Shown here: piece after piece, positions 49,481 to 61,508 of the stretch
Layout of the letters: each line of letters starts with the position of its first letter
Numbering within the stretch: position 1 is the first letter of the stretch
DNA from: Triplophysa rosa
Taxonomy: Eukaryota; Chordata; Actinopteri; Cypriniformes; Nemacheilidae
Length of the DNA: 64,000 nucleotides
Assembly: GCF_024868665.1 (NCBI RefSeq)
Contig: NC_079893.1
Coordinates: 12,903,400-12,967,399 of the forward strand
Direction: 5' to 3'
Program-made: the position numbers and the translations under genes
Notes under the pieces: generated by a model
Databases searched by the model: none
The model's input: the letters and a program-made list of their open reading frames with translations, nothing else
What the model was told of the DNA's origin: nothing

Positions 49481-49565
49481 CAGTGCCTTGCAAAAGTATT
49501 CATCCCCCTTCATTTTATTCACATTTTGTTGCCTAATCTTAATCTTATACTTTTTCAAGGCACTG
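49481..49565. mobile_element. 85-bp Tc1/mariner-type miniature element
   Basis: Ends CAGTGCCTTGCAAAAGTATT and, inverted, CAGTGCCTTGAAAAAGTATA, with TA on both sides (49479-49480 and 49566-49567). Almost the whole element is terminal repeat. Confidence 0.8.
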
Positions 49566-49567
49566 TA

Positions 49568-51130
49568 GTTATTTACATTATTTAGAAACTATTTTCTCCT
49601 AAAAGATAGGAAAGAAACTAAAGATAGTCCCCTATTATTAGTTATAATTTTATGGCAAATTATATCATCAATGAACACATCAAGCATAAACAAGACTTCA
49701 GTGATGTATAACTCTAAAAAATAATTCAAGTGGCTTAGTAAATATCACAAAAAGAAACACTTATATTAACTTTATAAAATCTTTTAAAATCATTTAACCG
49801 ATTTTTTAATTGGGACATTAAAAAACTGTTTACAATCCCAGTTAATTTCTCTAAAATGATACATATATTATACATATTTTTTCATTAAATAAACTTTAAT
49901 AATATATTTAATTAACTAATATTTTAATATATTTTTGGTGAATTCTAATGGAAATATTTGAGTTACCCAGATTTACTTTTTTTTTTTTTTTTTACAATTT
50001 AAACAGTATATATAGTGTGTATATATAGGCACGATTTCTCACAGTTTCAAGTCTGTTCTACCACTTTGAGCCTGCCTTCTGTGCAGAATTTTGTTTTCCA
50101 TCTGCACGAGAACGACGTCAGAAGCGTGCAGCTCAGGGGAAACGTTGGAGCCAGCGCTCTGTGACCTGGTCTGAATTAAACTCAGTTACATTAAAGAACA
50201 CATTAACTCAAGCCCACAAACTGTAAAAATGTAACAAAAATCTATTTTTACTAAATCAATGGCTTGATAAGGGGTTAAGCTTTTAGAAAACTGCTCATTG
50301 AGAAGCCAATACATAACATTTTCACATCCACTAAATGGAAAAATGACATTGCAATGTCTAGTCAGCTTCCAAATAGAGTTGAGGGATGTCAAGTTTTAGG
50401 TGGGAGGAAAGTGTAAGAGTATGTAACAGTAACTGACATCAATCCCATTAAAAAGTCCATAGTGATTAGTCACTGACTGTCAAGTGAATCAATCAATCTT
50501 CAAGTAAGATTTCCTAACGGAGTGTTTTTTTGGTGTCAGAGGGTTGGGACTGATTTATAACATGCTTTAAGACTTTTGCCTGGAAGTGAATAAAAGAAGC
50601 ACATCACCAGAACCGACAGATAATCCGAAATGTGTCTAAGGCATTTGGCGGTCCATTTAGGGGCATCATAAAAACAACATTAAGAATAAATATTGAAGCA
50701 CTGTATAATAATAATTTATTTTCTATAAGATCCAGTGTCGCAGAGTGAGCACTTTATCCAGCTTCAGTATATTCGCTGTTTCTTTGACATCAAATACACC
50801 AAAATATCCTGACAGTTTTTAACTAGTGTATTTAGCAACAGTTTATTTATTCAGCCTCTATAAGGGAGAGTTACGCTCGCTCAAGACAAACAGATAAAAT
50901 AAGAATTCCACTTCATGGTTTCTACTCGTTGACGTGACATAAGGTAATATGTTTTTGTCAGGTAAACAAACAGAATATAGAAATATCAAGTGCTACTTAT
51001 GAATGACTGTTTTCACATATTTTCCTGCCTAAAACAACCTAACTATTGTATAGAGAAGTTATGAATATAAAGGTTTGGCTTTTGGCCCTCATATTTGAGT
51101 TATAGTAACGCAATGTGTGTGGTAACGAAG
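49568..51130. other. AT-rich stretch upstream of the small ORF
   Basis: Very AT-rich to about 50030, with a poly(T) run at 49978-49993. The rest shows no coding support. First exons of a gene ending at 51.5 kb were looked for and not found. Confidence 0.35.
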
Positions 51131-51143
51131 CAGCAGAGCTGAT

Positions 51144-51158
51144 CCATTGCTAGGCAAC
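51144..51158 (-). promoter_or_regulatory. RFX X-box-like motif
   Basis: The minus strand reads GTTGCCTAGCAATGG. This is the GTTGCC-(N)-RGYAAC pattern of RFX factors, with one mismatch in the last base of the second half-site. It sits about 57 bp upstream of the ATG of the small ORF at 51215, where X-boxes of ciliary genes usually lie. A single such match can occur by chance. Confidence 0.4.
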
Positions 51159-51214
51159 AGGCTACGAACATCCTGAAGCATCCGACAGGATGACTATGCA
51201 ATAGATACAGTGAA

Positions 51215-51484
51215 ATGCATCATTGCACAATAGATAAACTTTTGTTCATTGTGAAGGACTTTCACTATCATTATGTATTTGTGAGAGACTATAAAGAATT
51301 TGAGGAACAAGCACATAGTGGTTTAGAAACTATTTTGATCTCCCTCATTTTTAATGACGTATCACCAATTCAGTCAATTCGAAGTATCTGGGGCTACAAG
51401 AAGAGAAATGTAGCAGCGCTCATTGCGTCCAGCAGACCTGAGATGAGCAGCTCTTCTGCCGTGATAAATGAATCATCACACTAA
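51215..51484 (+). CDS. candidate small protein (89 aa), unrecognised
   Basis: An ATG with a purine at -3 opens an 89-codon frame ending in TAA. The peptide is mixed-composition and soluble-looking. It has a hydrophobic, aromatic N-terminal part (FIVKDFHYHYVFVRDYKEF), a middle with LETILISLIF, a KKR cluster and a serine-rich tail. I see no signal peptide, membrane span or known motif. An RFX X-box-like sequence lies about 57 bp upstream and AATAAA lies 39 bp after the stop, so promoter-like motif, ORF and poly(A) signal form a compact unit running tail-to-tail with fbxw7. A 4-codon upstream ORF (ATGACTATGCAATAG) precedes it. It could be a single-exon ciliary-type gene, the last exon of a longer gene, a retrocopy, or chance. 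The function is unknown. Confidence 0.4.
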   Translation: MHHCTIDKLLFIVKDFHYHYVFVRDYKEFEEQAHSGLETILISLIFNDVSPIQSIRSIWGYKKRNVAALIASSRPEMSSSSAVINESSH

Positions 51485-51522
51485 CCAAAAAGCCCCATCG
51501 CTAGGAAACGCTTTTTAAGCAG

Positions 51523-51528
51523 AATAAA
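51523..51528 (+). terminator. AATAAA polyadenylation signal for the plus-strand small ORF
   Basis: AATAAA lies 39 bp after the stop of the small ORF. Eleven bases further on, the minus strand carries its own AATAAA (51544-51539), facing the opposite way. Paired opposed signals are what convergent genes show. Confidence 0.45.
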
Positions 51529-51529
51529 C

Positions 51530-52973
51530 TGTAGAAGCTTTATTGGACAACATGACACTTTCACACAGTGAGGAACACAGACAACCAAAATTCTTGAAAT
51601 GAAAAAGAAAAACCCACATTTTATTGCACTTAAGTTATAAGAAAATAAACATTCTAAATGAATCAAACAAATACACAATCCCTTTAAGGTTTTTTTTCTG
51701 TCTGTTATGCCAGGCAGTTTACAATAACTGAAAAAACAAAACAGCTCCAACATCTGATTTCTCAAACCAGATTATAAATTAAACAGGAAAAAAACAGGAG
51801 AAAGAACAAGATTGTTTTTTTCTTTTAATATACAGTGTTAAACCACTTTCACAGTTCAGCTTGAGTTGTGTGACTGAGGATGAGACGAATTGTTTGGCTA
51901 CGGATGCGGTTACGTCCTGTATATCTATGACGCTGTTTTACCATTCCAAAAAACCATCAGAGCGTCACCAGTGGAGACCAGGTTAGCTCTAGCGCTTAAA
52001 ACTATATCGGATGCCCGTTTCTGTACACTAAGACCTGCATGAACTTAACAATGTTCTTTACATCAGTAACTTTACAGCGGTTTCAACAATCTCGTTTTTT
52101 CAACCAATTAAAAACAAGAACGGTGTTTGTCCAAGCATACATTTCCACACAGAACAGACCGACGGAGCTCTTGTCCCAAAGGAATGTGCGAACAATTTGC
52201 TCAAACACACACCGGCACACACGCACGCACGCACGGCCACGCGCTCGCGCAAAATAGTTTCTCCTCGTCCAGCAGGCAAACCCGTCTCTTTGTCAAGACA
52301 ATCTCTCTCTCCTCTACGCCTCGTAGAGGCACATTTGGCTCAAGTTTCAGTGGCAAAAAAGAAGCTGTTATGTCGATGTCTTGCTTTTGTTGGTAGGTTT
52401 GTGTCATTTTTACAAGTTCTACAAGTTTTAGAATTTAGTCTGGGACTAAAACGTCACAGCCAGTTAAAGTTCCACCATATTTTTCCATGTGTCTAGCAGC
52501 ATAAATCCAGTTTGGCCACTGGGATGGACAGTACTGGGAAAAGGTGTGGGGGGACATATTCCCAGGAGTTTACGGGAAAACAATTCCCATTTCCCACAAA
52601 GCACCAGCACTGAGGAACTAACGAAACCAGATTGGTTGAAAAACGTAAGGAAAGCAGGTCGACCCGGGATCCAGAGAGGCACTGCTTACGGAGTACTAAA
52701 TGACAACGCTTAAAAAATAAAACCCGAACACGTGAAACAGCAGTGGGTTTAGCTTAATACTGAGACCTGTTGTTTGCAACAGTCGGAACAAAATGCTGAA
52801 CTTGCAAAGCACACTGTATTTCACAGCTGTTGACGTGAAAACCAAGAGACGCGGGGAACAAAGCAAAACAAAATCCCCCAAAATAATATAAAAAAAGACA
52901 AAAGAAAACCAACGCATGAGGAAGAAAGGGATATTTGGCGTATGCTGAGGTTGATGACAAAATTGGCTTCCTT

Positions 52974-53015
<42 letters not shown>

Positions 53016-53540
53016 AACACTCCTGCAGTACAAAGTTCTTCAAATTCTTACTCTGCTAATTTTTTGTTGTACTTGTATACACTATTTCTCACTCAATTGT
53101 CCTTATTGATGCAATAGGGTCTCATGTATACAGTGTCGACTTGTTTTGATCAAAAAAAACCAAAAAAACATTTGTACATATGGATGTGAATTTCAGTCAG
53201 GCTTGAGTGAACAAGTCTCTGTGCAATGTTGCCTTGAGCGAAAATGGGAGAATCCAGGAAGTAGCTCGCTCCTGTCTTCCCAAGTCATCGGTTTCCTCCC
53301 CTTTCCCAGAATGCTGCAGTGCGTAAGAGTCCGCCCCCCAATCCATCCAGAAGGTGAACAGAACTCTGGCCGGAGCGAGCCGTGGCACGACAGGGAGAAA
53401 ATGTTGGCGGCAACTTATCGGGAGGTGGAGATGCCATGAATTGAGCGATCGGTCCTGGCCCGGGCAGAGGCCCAGGGCGGGTTTCTGCTTCCCCTCCCAA
53501 TTTCCAAACGAGTCCCCTAAGTTCGACCCCATCGCTCGGC
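51530..53540 (-). other. fbxw7: probable fbxw7 3' UTR with polyadenylation signal
   Basis: No gene on the minus strand follows the fbxw7 stop. An AATAAA on the minus strand at 51544-51539 would end a 3' UTR of about 2.0 kb. The stretch holds a long (TC)n tract near 52978-53014, which is (GA)n in the transcript, and a GC-rich part near 53280-53540. Other minus-strand signals may be used instead, so the end point is an inference. Confidence 0.5.
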
Positions 53541-53809
53541 TCACTTCATGTCCACGTCGAAGTCCAGCACCAGGAGTTTGGTTTCCTCCGTGCCGTTACG
53601 GCTGCCCACCGCGCAGACCAGTTTGGTGTTGGAGGCGCGGATCCTCCAGACCACCCCTCCGCTGCCCCCGCTCTCCAGCGTCACCAGGTTACGGATGAAC
53701 TCGCCCGTTCGCAGGTCCCATAGCTTCACCGTACCGTCGTCGGAGCTGGTGATGACAAAATTCTTGTTGAACTGCAGGCACGTTACTGCGCTCTGGTGTT
53801 TGTGGGGAC
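53541..53809 (-). CDS. fbxw7: fbxw7 last coding exon, residues 619-707 and stop
   Basis: The last exon supplies GT of a split glycine codon, 88 further codons and TGA (reverse complement of 53541-53543). It reads [13 protein letters not shown], then the final blade [17 protein letters not shown], and ends [11 protein letters not shown]. Lys is replaced by Arg in WDLRTGEF compared with the human sequence as I remember it, a conservative change. The acceptor is a TTTATTCTCTCTCAG-type tract just upstream. The 3' UTR follows below 53541. Confidence 0.97.
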
Positions 53810-56800
53810 CTGAGAGAGAATAAAAGAGAAAGTTATGAGCTGACACGCCAGATGGAACGGCTCAACAGACACTCTGCAAGCACCGATAGTCCTCGGCAGA
53901 AAATCGAACTGCACCAACTCGCCGTTACGGCGAGAGAGAGGAGAGAAGGTGTAACTATGGTTACGGGAAATACTGTGGCATTAATGGCTTTGATTCTGTG
54001 CCCTTGAGGTACTGAATTGAGCCAGCCTTTCTGAAAGGCCTAAATAAGAAATATCAGAGTCTAAACAATATAAAAGCGCTTCGACTGCTGTCGAAACAGA
54101 GAGGTAAAGAGGAAAAGACATGCACTACACTAGCTCTCTGCGGAGGAAGACGAAGGGGTGTGGTCAGATAACACACTTGATGTGTATTATAGCATCATCA
54201 CAAGCTATCTGTAGTGTCAAATACAACTGGAAAGCAAATGGTGTTTTTAAATACCTAAAATAAAGGGACGCTGTGATGTTCGTGAGTGAATGAAACTAAA
54301 AATATCCATTTCAAAAGGCATCAATTCATTCATGAATACCCATTAGCGGCGCTCTAAAGTCAACTGTCTGAATGTAAATGAGATGGCCCTTCTCTATTGA
54401 AGTGCGAGACACTACACACGCACAATGGTCCTTTTTCTTTAATGAGTAACTCTGTGTCTATGAGCACGCACACTTCAAAGCTCCGTCTCTCAGTTGATCA
54501 TCTCGCATGGGGTCAAATGTGTGTTTTTCCGTATTATGTCAAACAACAGTCATAAATGAAAACAGGAAATGCTCAATGACCTATTTAAATGGTGGGCAGT
54601 CGTGGCCTAATGGTTAGAGAGGTTGCCGGTTCGATCCTCAGGGCAGGCGGGTAATGACTGAGGTGCCCTTGAGCAAGGCACCTTACCCCTACTTGCTGCA
54701 GTGATAGCTGCCCACTGCTCCGGGTGTACGTGTGTTCACCACTTGCTGTGCGTGTGTTCACTACTCTCTGGATGGGTTAAATGCAGAGGTCACATTTCGG
54801 GTATGGGTCACCATACTTGACAAATGGGTCACTTCACTTCACTTAAATGACCCACAAACTGAAAAAGATAGTGGTCCATCCCCCAATGTTGCCCTCTAGG
54901 CTGCTCCAACAAGCCCTTCCCATTCCCTTTCATCATGTCTTCCATCGCTCTTATTTTTTTTAAAGACTCAGGCTCTCGAATGTGAAGGGAGACTGGTTTT
55001 TATGAAAAATGTATTCAGATGACTATGGTGTGGAGAAATGTGATTGTATGATTGATGCCTATAAATGCTGTTTGTGGCAATAGTAAAATAGATATTTCAT
55101 TGTGAATTGATATGCTCTGTTATGTGCTTCTAGCTCCTCTATGAACACAAAAGTACATTTTTGTAAAGAATATTTATGCAGCTTTTCATAAAGTGGTTGG
55201 AAAGCTTACTGTTTTCTTAAAGGTATAGTACACACAAAAAATGAAATTTCTTTAATCATTGTATTTTCCTCTCCTCACCTTGCAGTGTCTGTAGGCACTG
55301 GCCAGTTTTGATGTCCCAGATCTTGACTGTGGAGTCTGCGTTTCCCGAGACCAGGATATTATCTTTAAGCTCCATGCCGCTGGTGAGAGACTGATGACCT
55401 GTGAGCGTGTGAATGCAGTTTCCCGTCTCTACGTCCCACACCCGAATCGACGTGTCCAACGAACCGCTCACCACGTGGATGCCGTCAAACTACAGAAAGA
55501 GCAAGTTAAAGACACCATTGTTCAATAATAAATCAAGAATAAACGATGTCATAAACTGATTGTGGCTAAGAACCCACTGCAGTTATTTGGCTTATTCTCT
55601 GCTTCGAATAAAAGCCAAGAACAATTCGATAAAAGATGCATAGTGTGTGCAAGGGATTTAAATAATTTCACAATGAAATAAGATGCTTGAATAGCTTAAT
55701 TCCATTAAATCCCTTTCTAATGTTTGATTTGACTTTTCTAATTATTGAAAAGCTCCTAAAATTTATGTTAAATGAACAAATGAGGATGAATGTGGTCAAG
55801 TACAATGCTGTGAGCCCCAATGAGTGGCGAACAAACTCTCATAAACCTGGTGTTAAAAGAGTTGACAGGGCATAACACATTAGCTAAAGACAATACAAGA
55901 ATCATAGCATCAGCTTCAAGCAAACTGTGCATGTAAGTGTGTGTGCTTACCTGTAGGGAGTAGACTCTATTGGTGTGACCCTGGAGTGTGTGTAGGCAGG
56001 TCTCGGTTTCAGGGTCCCATACTTTCACCATGAAGTCATAGGCCCCGCTGACCACCCTGCGGCCGTCATACTGTACACAGCGCACAGCCGCTACGTGACC
56101 CATGAGAACGTGCAAACACTGACCCGTCTCAATGTCCCAAACCCGCAATGTGGCGTCCCTAGAACCACTCACCACCCTGAAAGAAAAAAACATTAAAATG
56201 AAATACAGCAAACAATCTAGTTAACTTCTTAAAGAGATAATCAAACCCAAAATAGATCTAAAGAGTGTGTTGGACTATTCTTTTACCATGTATTGACAGA
56301 ATTTACTCTACTGCTATTGCGTTTACCTTCAGCAGTATTTGCTTATGGTGTTACATAAATCAAAGGTGGAGGAAAAAGACAGTTTGTTTATAAAACCAGA
56401 CCCCTAGGACACAGGTTTGTTTTTTGGAAATTAAACAAAACATTAAAACGGGCTGGTGAAACAGAAACAAACCAACAAAACGACTGTTGTTGTCGTTGAA
56501 TGACGCTGAAAGCCTGAGGTCACTGCACAAATAAGCAATCATGCACAACACAAAGGGAAAATATGCACACAAATTGGCCCCCGAGCTTTTGAAAACACTA
56601 GAATATTGTTTGAAGAGCATTTGTGTCGCTTCACAATAGAGCATAAAAAGGCAAAGCCCCAAGACTCAACTGTCTATACGCGAGTACTCGGAGGATCAGC
56701 TCTTAATATGTTAATACATAAAGCTCAAACCAGACGGGAAATGTGCGATTTAAACAGCACACAATATGTATTGTACAGATTTACTGAATGGAATGATGAT

Positions 56801-57194
56801 AATTTTGAGTATTTATTATTATTATTATTAATACATCACTGTTAATTATTACAAATCTTGGTTTTATTTTGGATATCTATTGGTGCCCGAATTTCACCCC
56901 AATGATATACCAAAATATTTATTTATTTATTTAATTATTTATTTATAAAGAAATGTAGCTTTTAATAAGTAGACGTAATGCTTCCATAAGAAGGGAAGGT
57001 GGTGGACATTACCTTTTCTCATGCAAGTGCATACAGCGCACTGTTGAGGTATGACCATACAGCGTGTGGATACATTCTCCCGTCTCTGCGTTCCAGACCT
57101 TCAGCGTTCGGTCTGTAGAGCCGCTGATAATGATGTTGTCTCTCATCTGAGAGGACCAGACACCACCCGTGTGGCCCACTAATGTCCGCAAACA
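53541..57194 (-). CDS. fbxw7: fbxw7, 3' part: four C-terminal coding exons (WD40 propeller)
   Basis: This is the C-terminal part of the F-box/WD-repeat protein FBXW7 (Cdc4/Fbw7), the substrate receptor of an SCF ubiquitin ligase that binds phosphodegrons in cyclin E, Myc, Notch and Jun. Four exons on the minus strand (57194-57013, 56176-55951, 55489-55279, 53809-53541) join in phase with AG acceptors and GT donors. They encode about 295 residues ending in FDVDMK then TGA. Counting back from the stop as residue 707 puts arginines exactly at the human degron-binding positions 465 (STVRCMHL), 479 (GSRDATLR) and 505 (AAVRCVQY). Several WD40 repeats with GH...WD spacing are seen. The F-box and first propeller blade lie upstream, beyond 57.2 kb, and I could not find them in the window. 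No frameshift or stop interrupts the exons, so the copy looks functional. The name is recalled from family knowledge; a fish duplicate (a or b copy) cannot be decided. Confidence 0.97.
54592..54845 (+). repeat. tRNA-derived SINE in an fbxw7 intron
   Basis: A-box TGGCCTAATGGTTAGAG, B-box GGTTCGATCC, body with CTTGAGCAAGGCACCTTACC and CTCTGGATGGGTTAAATGCA, tail CTTCACTTCACTT. It sits in the intron between the last two fbxw7 coding exons, antisense to the gene. Confidence 0.85.
55279..55489 (-). CDS. fbxw7: fbxw7 exon encoding residues 549-618
   Basis: The exon is 211 bp: 70 codons plus one base. The acceptor is CTGTAG and the donor is GTGAGG. The translation begins [19 protein letters not shown] and ends QCLQTLQ. 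The trailing G joins GT of the last exon to make glycine. Two propeller blades are visible, and no odd residues were noticed. Confidence 0.97.
55951..56176 (-). CDS. fbxw7: fbxw7 exon encoding residues 473-548
   Basis: The exon is 226 bp, with acceptor TTTCAG and donor GTAAGC. The first base completes the arginine codon begun in the upstream exon, followed by 75 codons. It carries [11 protein letters not shown] and [15 protein letters not shown], which include the equivalents of human Arg479 and Arg505, the commonest tumour-mutated positions of the family. It ends in VYSLQ at a codon boundary. Confidence 0.97.
57013..57194 (-). CDS. fbxw7: fbxw7 exon encoding residues 413-472 (first visible exon)
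   Basis: The exon is 182 bp: 60 codons plus AG of a split arginine codon. It is preceded on the minus strand by a pyrimidine-rich tract ending in TAG and followed by donor GTAATG. The translation starts [13 protein letters not shown] and ends in HLHEK. It contains the WD40 blade with STDRTLKVW and the degron-binding arginine equivalent to human Arg465. The phase (0 in, 2 out) fits the next exon exactly. Confidence 0.97.
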
Positions 57195-60100
57195 CTAGAA
57201 AAAAACAGAGACAGATTTAGATCTATGGGTTTAAGAAACAGTAGGAATGATAAAAATTGGTTATTAAAACATTGCACCGAAACACTGAAGGAGCGGCCAG
57301 CAATAAGCTTTCAAATGAATTACACAACGACAAAGCTCGAATTATGAAGAGTCTGATCTATCACTTCAACCTGTGCTCATAAAAATCCAAACGCAAGACT
57401 TTACAGTCCATAGGAAGCAGGAAGCTGCATTAATGGAAAAGAAAACACTTTATATCAGATGATATATAACATATCGATTGCCGCGATGGAACAAATCTCC
57501 TGCACTAATCCATGAGGCTAAGGACCATTTCCTCTAAATCTAATTAAACTGAATTCAATTTAATTTCAGAGGCAAATATGGAATCAAAGGTGCCTTTGGC
57601 CATTTCGTCATGTTATGGGCCGAGCGGAAAGCAGAAGGCGTGACCTCTGAACTGTGGCCGATAAAAGCAGGGGTGATAAACCCAGGAGATGCGAAAGAGA
57701 AGGCCCTGAGACCTTTAATTCATAACGCAGCTGCTCCTATTTCCGTCTACATCACGAACAACCTTAATGCATCATTAATCTTTAGAAGCGGTGGCCAACC
57801 TCTACCTAGGGCTTTCAAGCGGTTTAATGTGCATTTTCTTTGTTCCAGTGCTGTTTGTGGGACAGATGGAACAAAAGAGCAACTAATGAGGAAACCAATC
57901 CAATTTACAATCATTATAAACCAGTACTGTACTGGGGAAAATAAAGTGATGAAACCAATGGGTTGAAAGCAGAACACCTCTTTATAGGCAACTGGGGAAT
58001 AAGCGCCCGAAGCTTATTTCGTATGATCGTGTGATCAACAAGCAACTCCAGTCACATTTGTAGTGTCCATAACACATCAATAAGAACAGGGAGGGGGTTA
58101 AATCATGCATTATTCAGCAAGAAGCACATCAATATTCATGAGGTGCTCTGCTTTATAATGTGTACGTGTTAGTCGGTCGATGGATCTTTCCCATGCAATG
58201 TTGAGGTGGTTTAAATAATGCCAAAAACAGCGGCCCGTGTTCTTGGGCGATTACAGCCTATTCAGACCGTGTCTGGAAGAGGACCTTTAAAACCAAATGG
58301 CTTAGGTGTCAGTTTATCAGTCAGTTGAATAACCATAAAAGATCAAGTCTGTGGCACCCATGGGGCATGGAGCTTAGCATTCCGTTTGAGTGGCTGCTGG
58401 GAAACGTTTGAAGCCAAGGATCTGGGTTTAAATCCATTCGAGTAACCCTCTTCAAATTCCATTCGGTTTACAGTCCACATCTAATCTTAGGAAAGAAGAT
58501 ACCGTGCAGATGGGGCCAGGATGGAGAAGTGCCCGTTTGTGCCTATGACTCCTTCCAAAAACCAACAGGAGACCAAATTTCGATACCCTGGTTCTGTTGG
58601 TAATACTGAAGTTTTGTGAAGGTGATTGCTGAATGGCCATGTTGGCACACGTCTCAGAGTCTCAGGAGTCTTCAGATGGTGAGCAGACTGTTTGGAACAG
58701 CTGTTTTTGTTTCTAACCCTCGGATTTCATCCAAAAATGTCTCCCATCTGCACTGTTATTGAAGCTTTTCATTATCAAACCACACACTACAATGGTTTGC
58801 AGGGAACTACAGTTTGGAGAACATCTGTCACAGACAGACACGAAAACAAGCTGTTGATCTCAAGATCAATGAACGGGTAGAAAGAGGGTGAAAAGGTACA
58901 CACAGGAAATTACAGCGTTGCCACTGGAATGGTATTCAAATAAAAAAATGTGTGTTATCAAAAACCAAGAAATGGGCAAGAACAAGTTTGGCTAAAAGTA
59001 GGGCCAAAGCCCCCATACACAAAGGGTAAAATCCAATCAGACTGTCTTTATATTTACACGATTTGTAATTCTTAGATATTCAATAAGACTGTTGATCACT
59101 AGTTCCTTAGAGACTTGAAATAACAATCAAAAACTACAACACAACCAATTATCACAAGAGACGATGCTTCAAGAGAGGCTGAGTTGGTAAACAGAAAGCT
59201 GTAAACACTCAATGAGAACAAAACTATGCAATGATGTCACCACCCCATTACGCCACTGTTACCCAAATCAGTACAAAGCATTCTGGGAAATACGTGCCAA
59301 TTAGGGTCAACAAAGAATAAAATAGAAAAGAACTAATGATATAACTACAGTTACCATAAACTTATTTTTGTTAAGTCCACTGAGCTGCAGACATGCAGAG
59401 GTTGGCTGTTTTTGCACTGACCCAAGAGCAGTTTTAAAGTATACATTTCCCCTAACACCCAATGTTTAACATAAGCTATATGTGCTAGATCAGCAAAGGT
59501 AATGTCCAGCTGGGTGTGTTTGTTGCTCTGATGCAGGAGTGGGTGGAAGGTTTGGGCATGAGTGCTGCAGTCTGCATGTTAAGGAGTTGGTGGTCAGCCA
59601 AAGGTGCAGTCTGAGTCATGGCTGAAGAGAGGGAGGAGGAGAAAGACGCAGGAAATGAAAAGCAGAATAAAGCAGTGAATATTAGCGGTGAGGAGGGCAG
59701 AGAGCTTGAAAGAGATGCTGGCTTTAGAATGAGAGATTTTAAAAAGTGATGCAAGCAAACAAAAGTAAGAGAGAGACTGCTTATATTCTCTCCGTGACCT
59801 TATGTCACACTTTCCGTCTCGACAAAAGGTGACCTCCAGTGTTAGACTTGCTTCCGAAACATGGCTCAAAGGCACAGAAAATGCTACCCCATTTCAATTT
59901 TCCAATAATGCACTCTTGGCCATCTGTGAAAATGCTACCGCATAAATCAGCTCTGCTCGTCTTAAATCTTCTGACACACTATAAAATTAAAACCGTCTCT
60001 ATTAGATGAAATTAATGTGCTTGGCATCACTGTTAAACACTTTTAACCGTTCCCCTCAGATGCTGCAACTAAACAGCGAGTTTCTTCAACTGCACAAAGG

Positions 60101-61505
60101 CAATGAATTATTAATGAGGGAAGCGCTGAGGGAGTTTATAATTGTTTGTCTGGTGCTAAACAACTCACTGTAACATTCTACCAACAGCATCGCTTTACGC
60201 AGTATACGCGTGTAACCACAATTCAGAATTAAAGCCATTTTTGAGTTTTCCTCAACCTTCTCCAAAACTTTCCACTACGCTCAGTCCTGCACAGGTGAAA
60301 GGAGGATTAAAAAAGTCACAGTTGCGATATGATGAAAATAGTGCCTAGTGTCTCTATATCAGGCATATTCCACAGGCAGCACGCAGACATCCACTGCTTC
60401 AGAGAGCGGGTGAGGGTCTCTGAAGTTCGAGGACAAATCTCTTCCGATTCACAGACAGAACTGGACGAGTCTAACACTAGCTCTCAGCCAGACAGAGAAG
60501 AGGAAAGAACGAATTTATACAGCAAGTGCCACACATAATCTGAAAGGCGGTGGTTTGTTGAGCCATGGATGAATTTGGTGTGAATGAAATAACTGGAAAA
60601 TAAAGACACCCTTATTCATATCTTGATTCTAATCCAAAACAACTTCTCTTTGCTCATGTTTCTGCCACATTGCATCCCTCATCGCATCCTTGTTATCGTG
60701 CTGTACACATCCTCAAGCGTGGCAGACATTCAAATGAGCGGGAAGCTGTGTTACAGACTAATCTTCACTCGAAATCACTTTCCCATTACACACAGTATGA
60801 GGCCCATTCATTTACTATGGAGGGGGGCCAGTAATGTCATTATTGCGCCTTAGTGTTGGTGAATGCGGGCTGTAAACCACTCTCAGATCTTAGATCCATT
60901 TTCATATCAGATGTTGCTGTGAATAACTTATTATAGCAAACCACAATCAAGTTATGGAGTGAACAGCACTTGGCCTTAACTAAAACAGTGTATTCATAAT
61001 ATAAATACAGTTTTGTTTTCCCCTCCTATACTCTGTTGTTCTCCACCAAAAACCAAAGCAGAAGTCCAGTGTAAGGGTGTTTTATGAGAACGGTGCACTT
61101 GTGTGCGCTGGAATTCCAGCTATTTTCTCACAATGACATTCTTTGGTGGCCTTTATCTTCAGACAAACCCAGAGCAAAACAAAAAGAATAGAGCGAAACT
61201 TGAACAATCAGTCCTCAACTGCCACGCAAAAAGAATTCACACACATTTTCATGCTTGAGCCAAAATGGAGGTCAAGCTAAAATAACAATTTTTGTGTGTG
61301 TGTGTGTGAGGGGGGGGTTGTCATGTAAAAATTCCAAACCCATGACCCACAGGAGCCTATTTGTGTACTAGATGTTAACGATTTGGTCTCAGAGGGCGAG
61401 CATGTGCCTGCGAGCAGCTCCAGGGATTTACAACACTTAAATTGTGAACTGAAGTGTATCAAGAGGACAAAGAAAAGAGAGCCAAGGACAGAAAGACATA
61501 GAAAG
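57195..61505. other. probable fbxw7 intron
   Basis: No exon of the preceding fbxw7 part (F-box, first WD blade, expected to end in a SAVTGK-like peptide) was found on the minus strand by eye. The open frames here have no motif. A (TG)n run lies near 61293-61309. Confidence 0.5.
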
Positions 61506-61508
61506 AGA

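Noticed and set aside
52696..53117. Frames with RERERE or SLSLSL runs
   Set aside because: Produced by the (TC)n microsatellite at 52978-53014.
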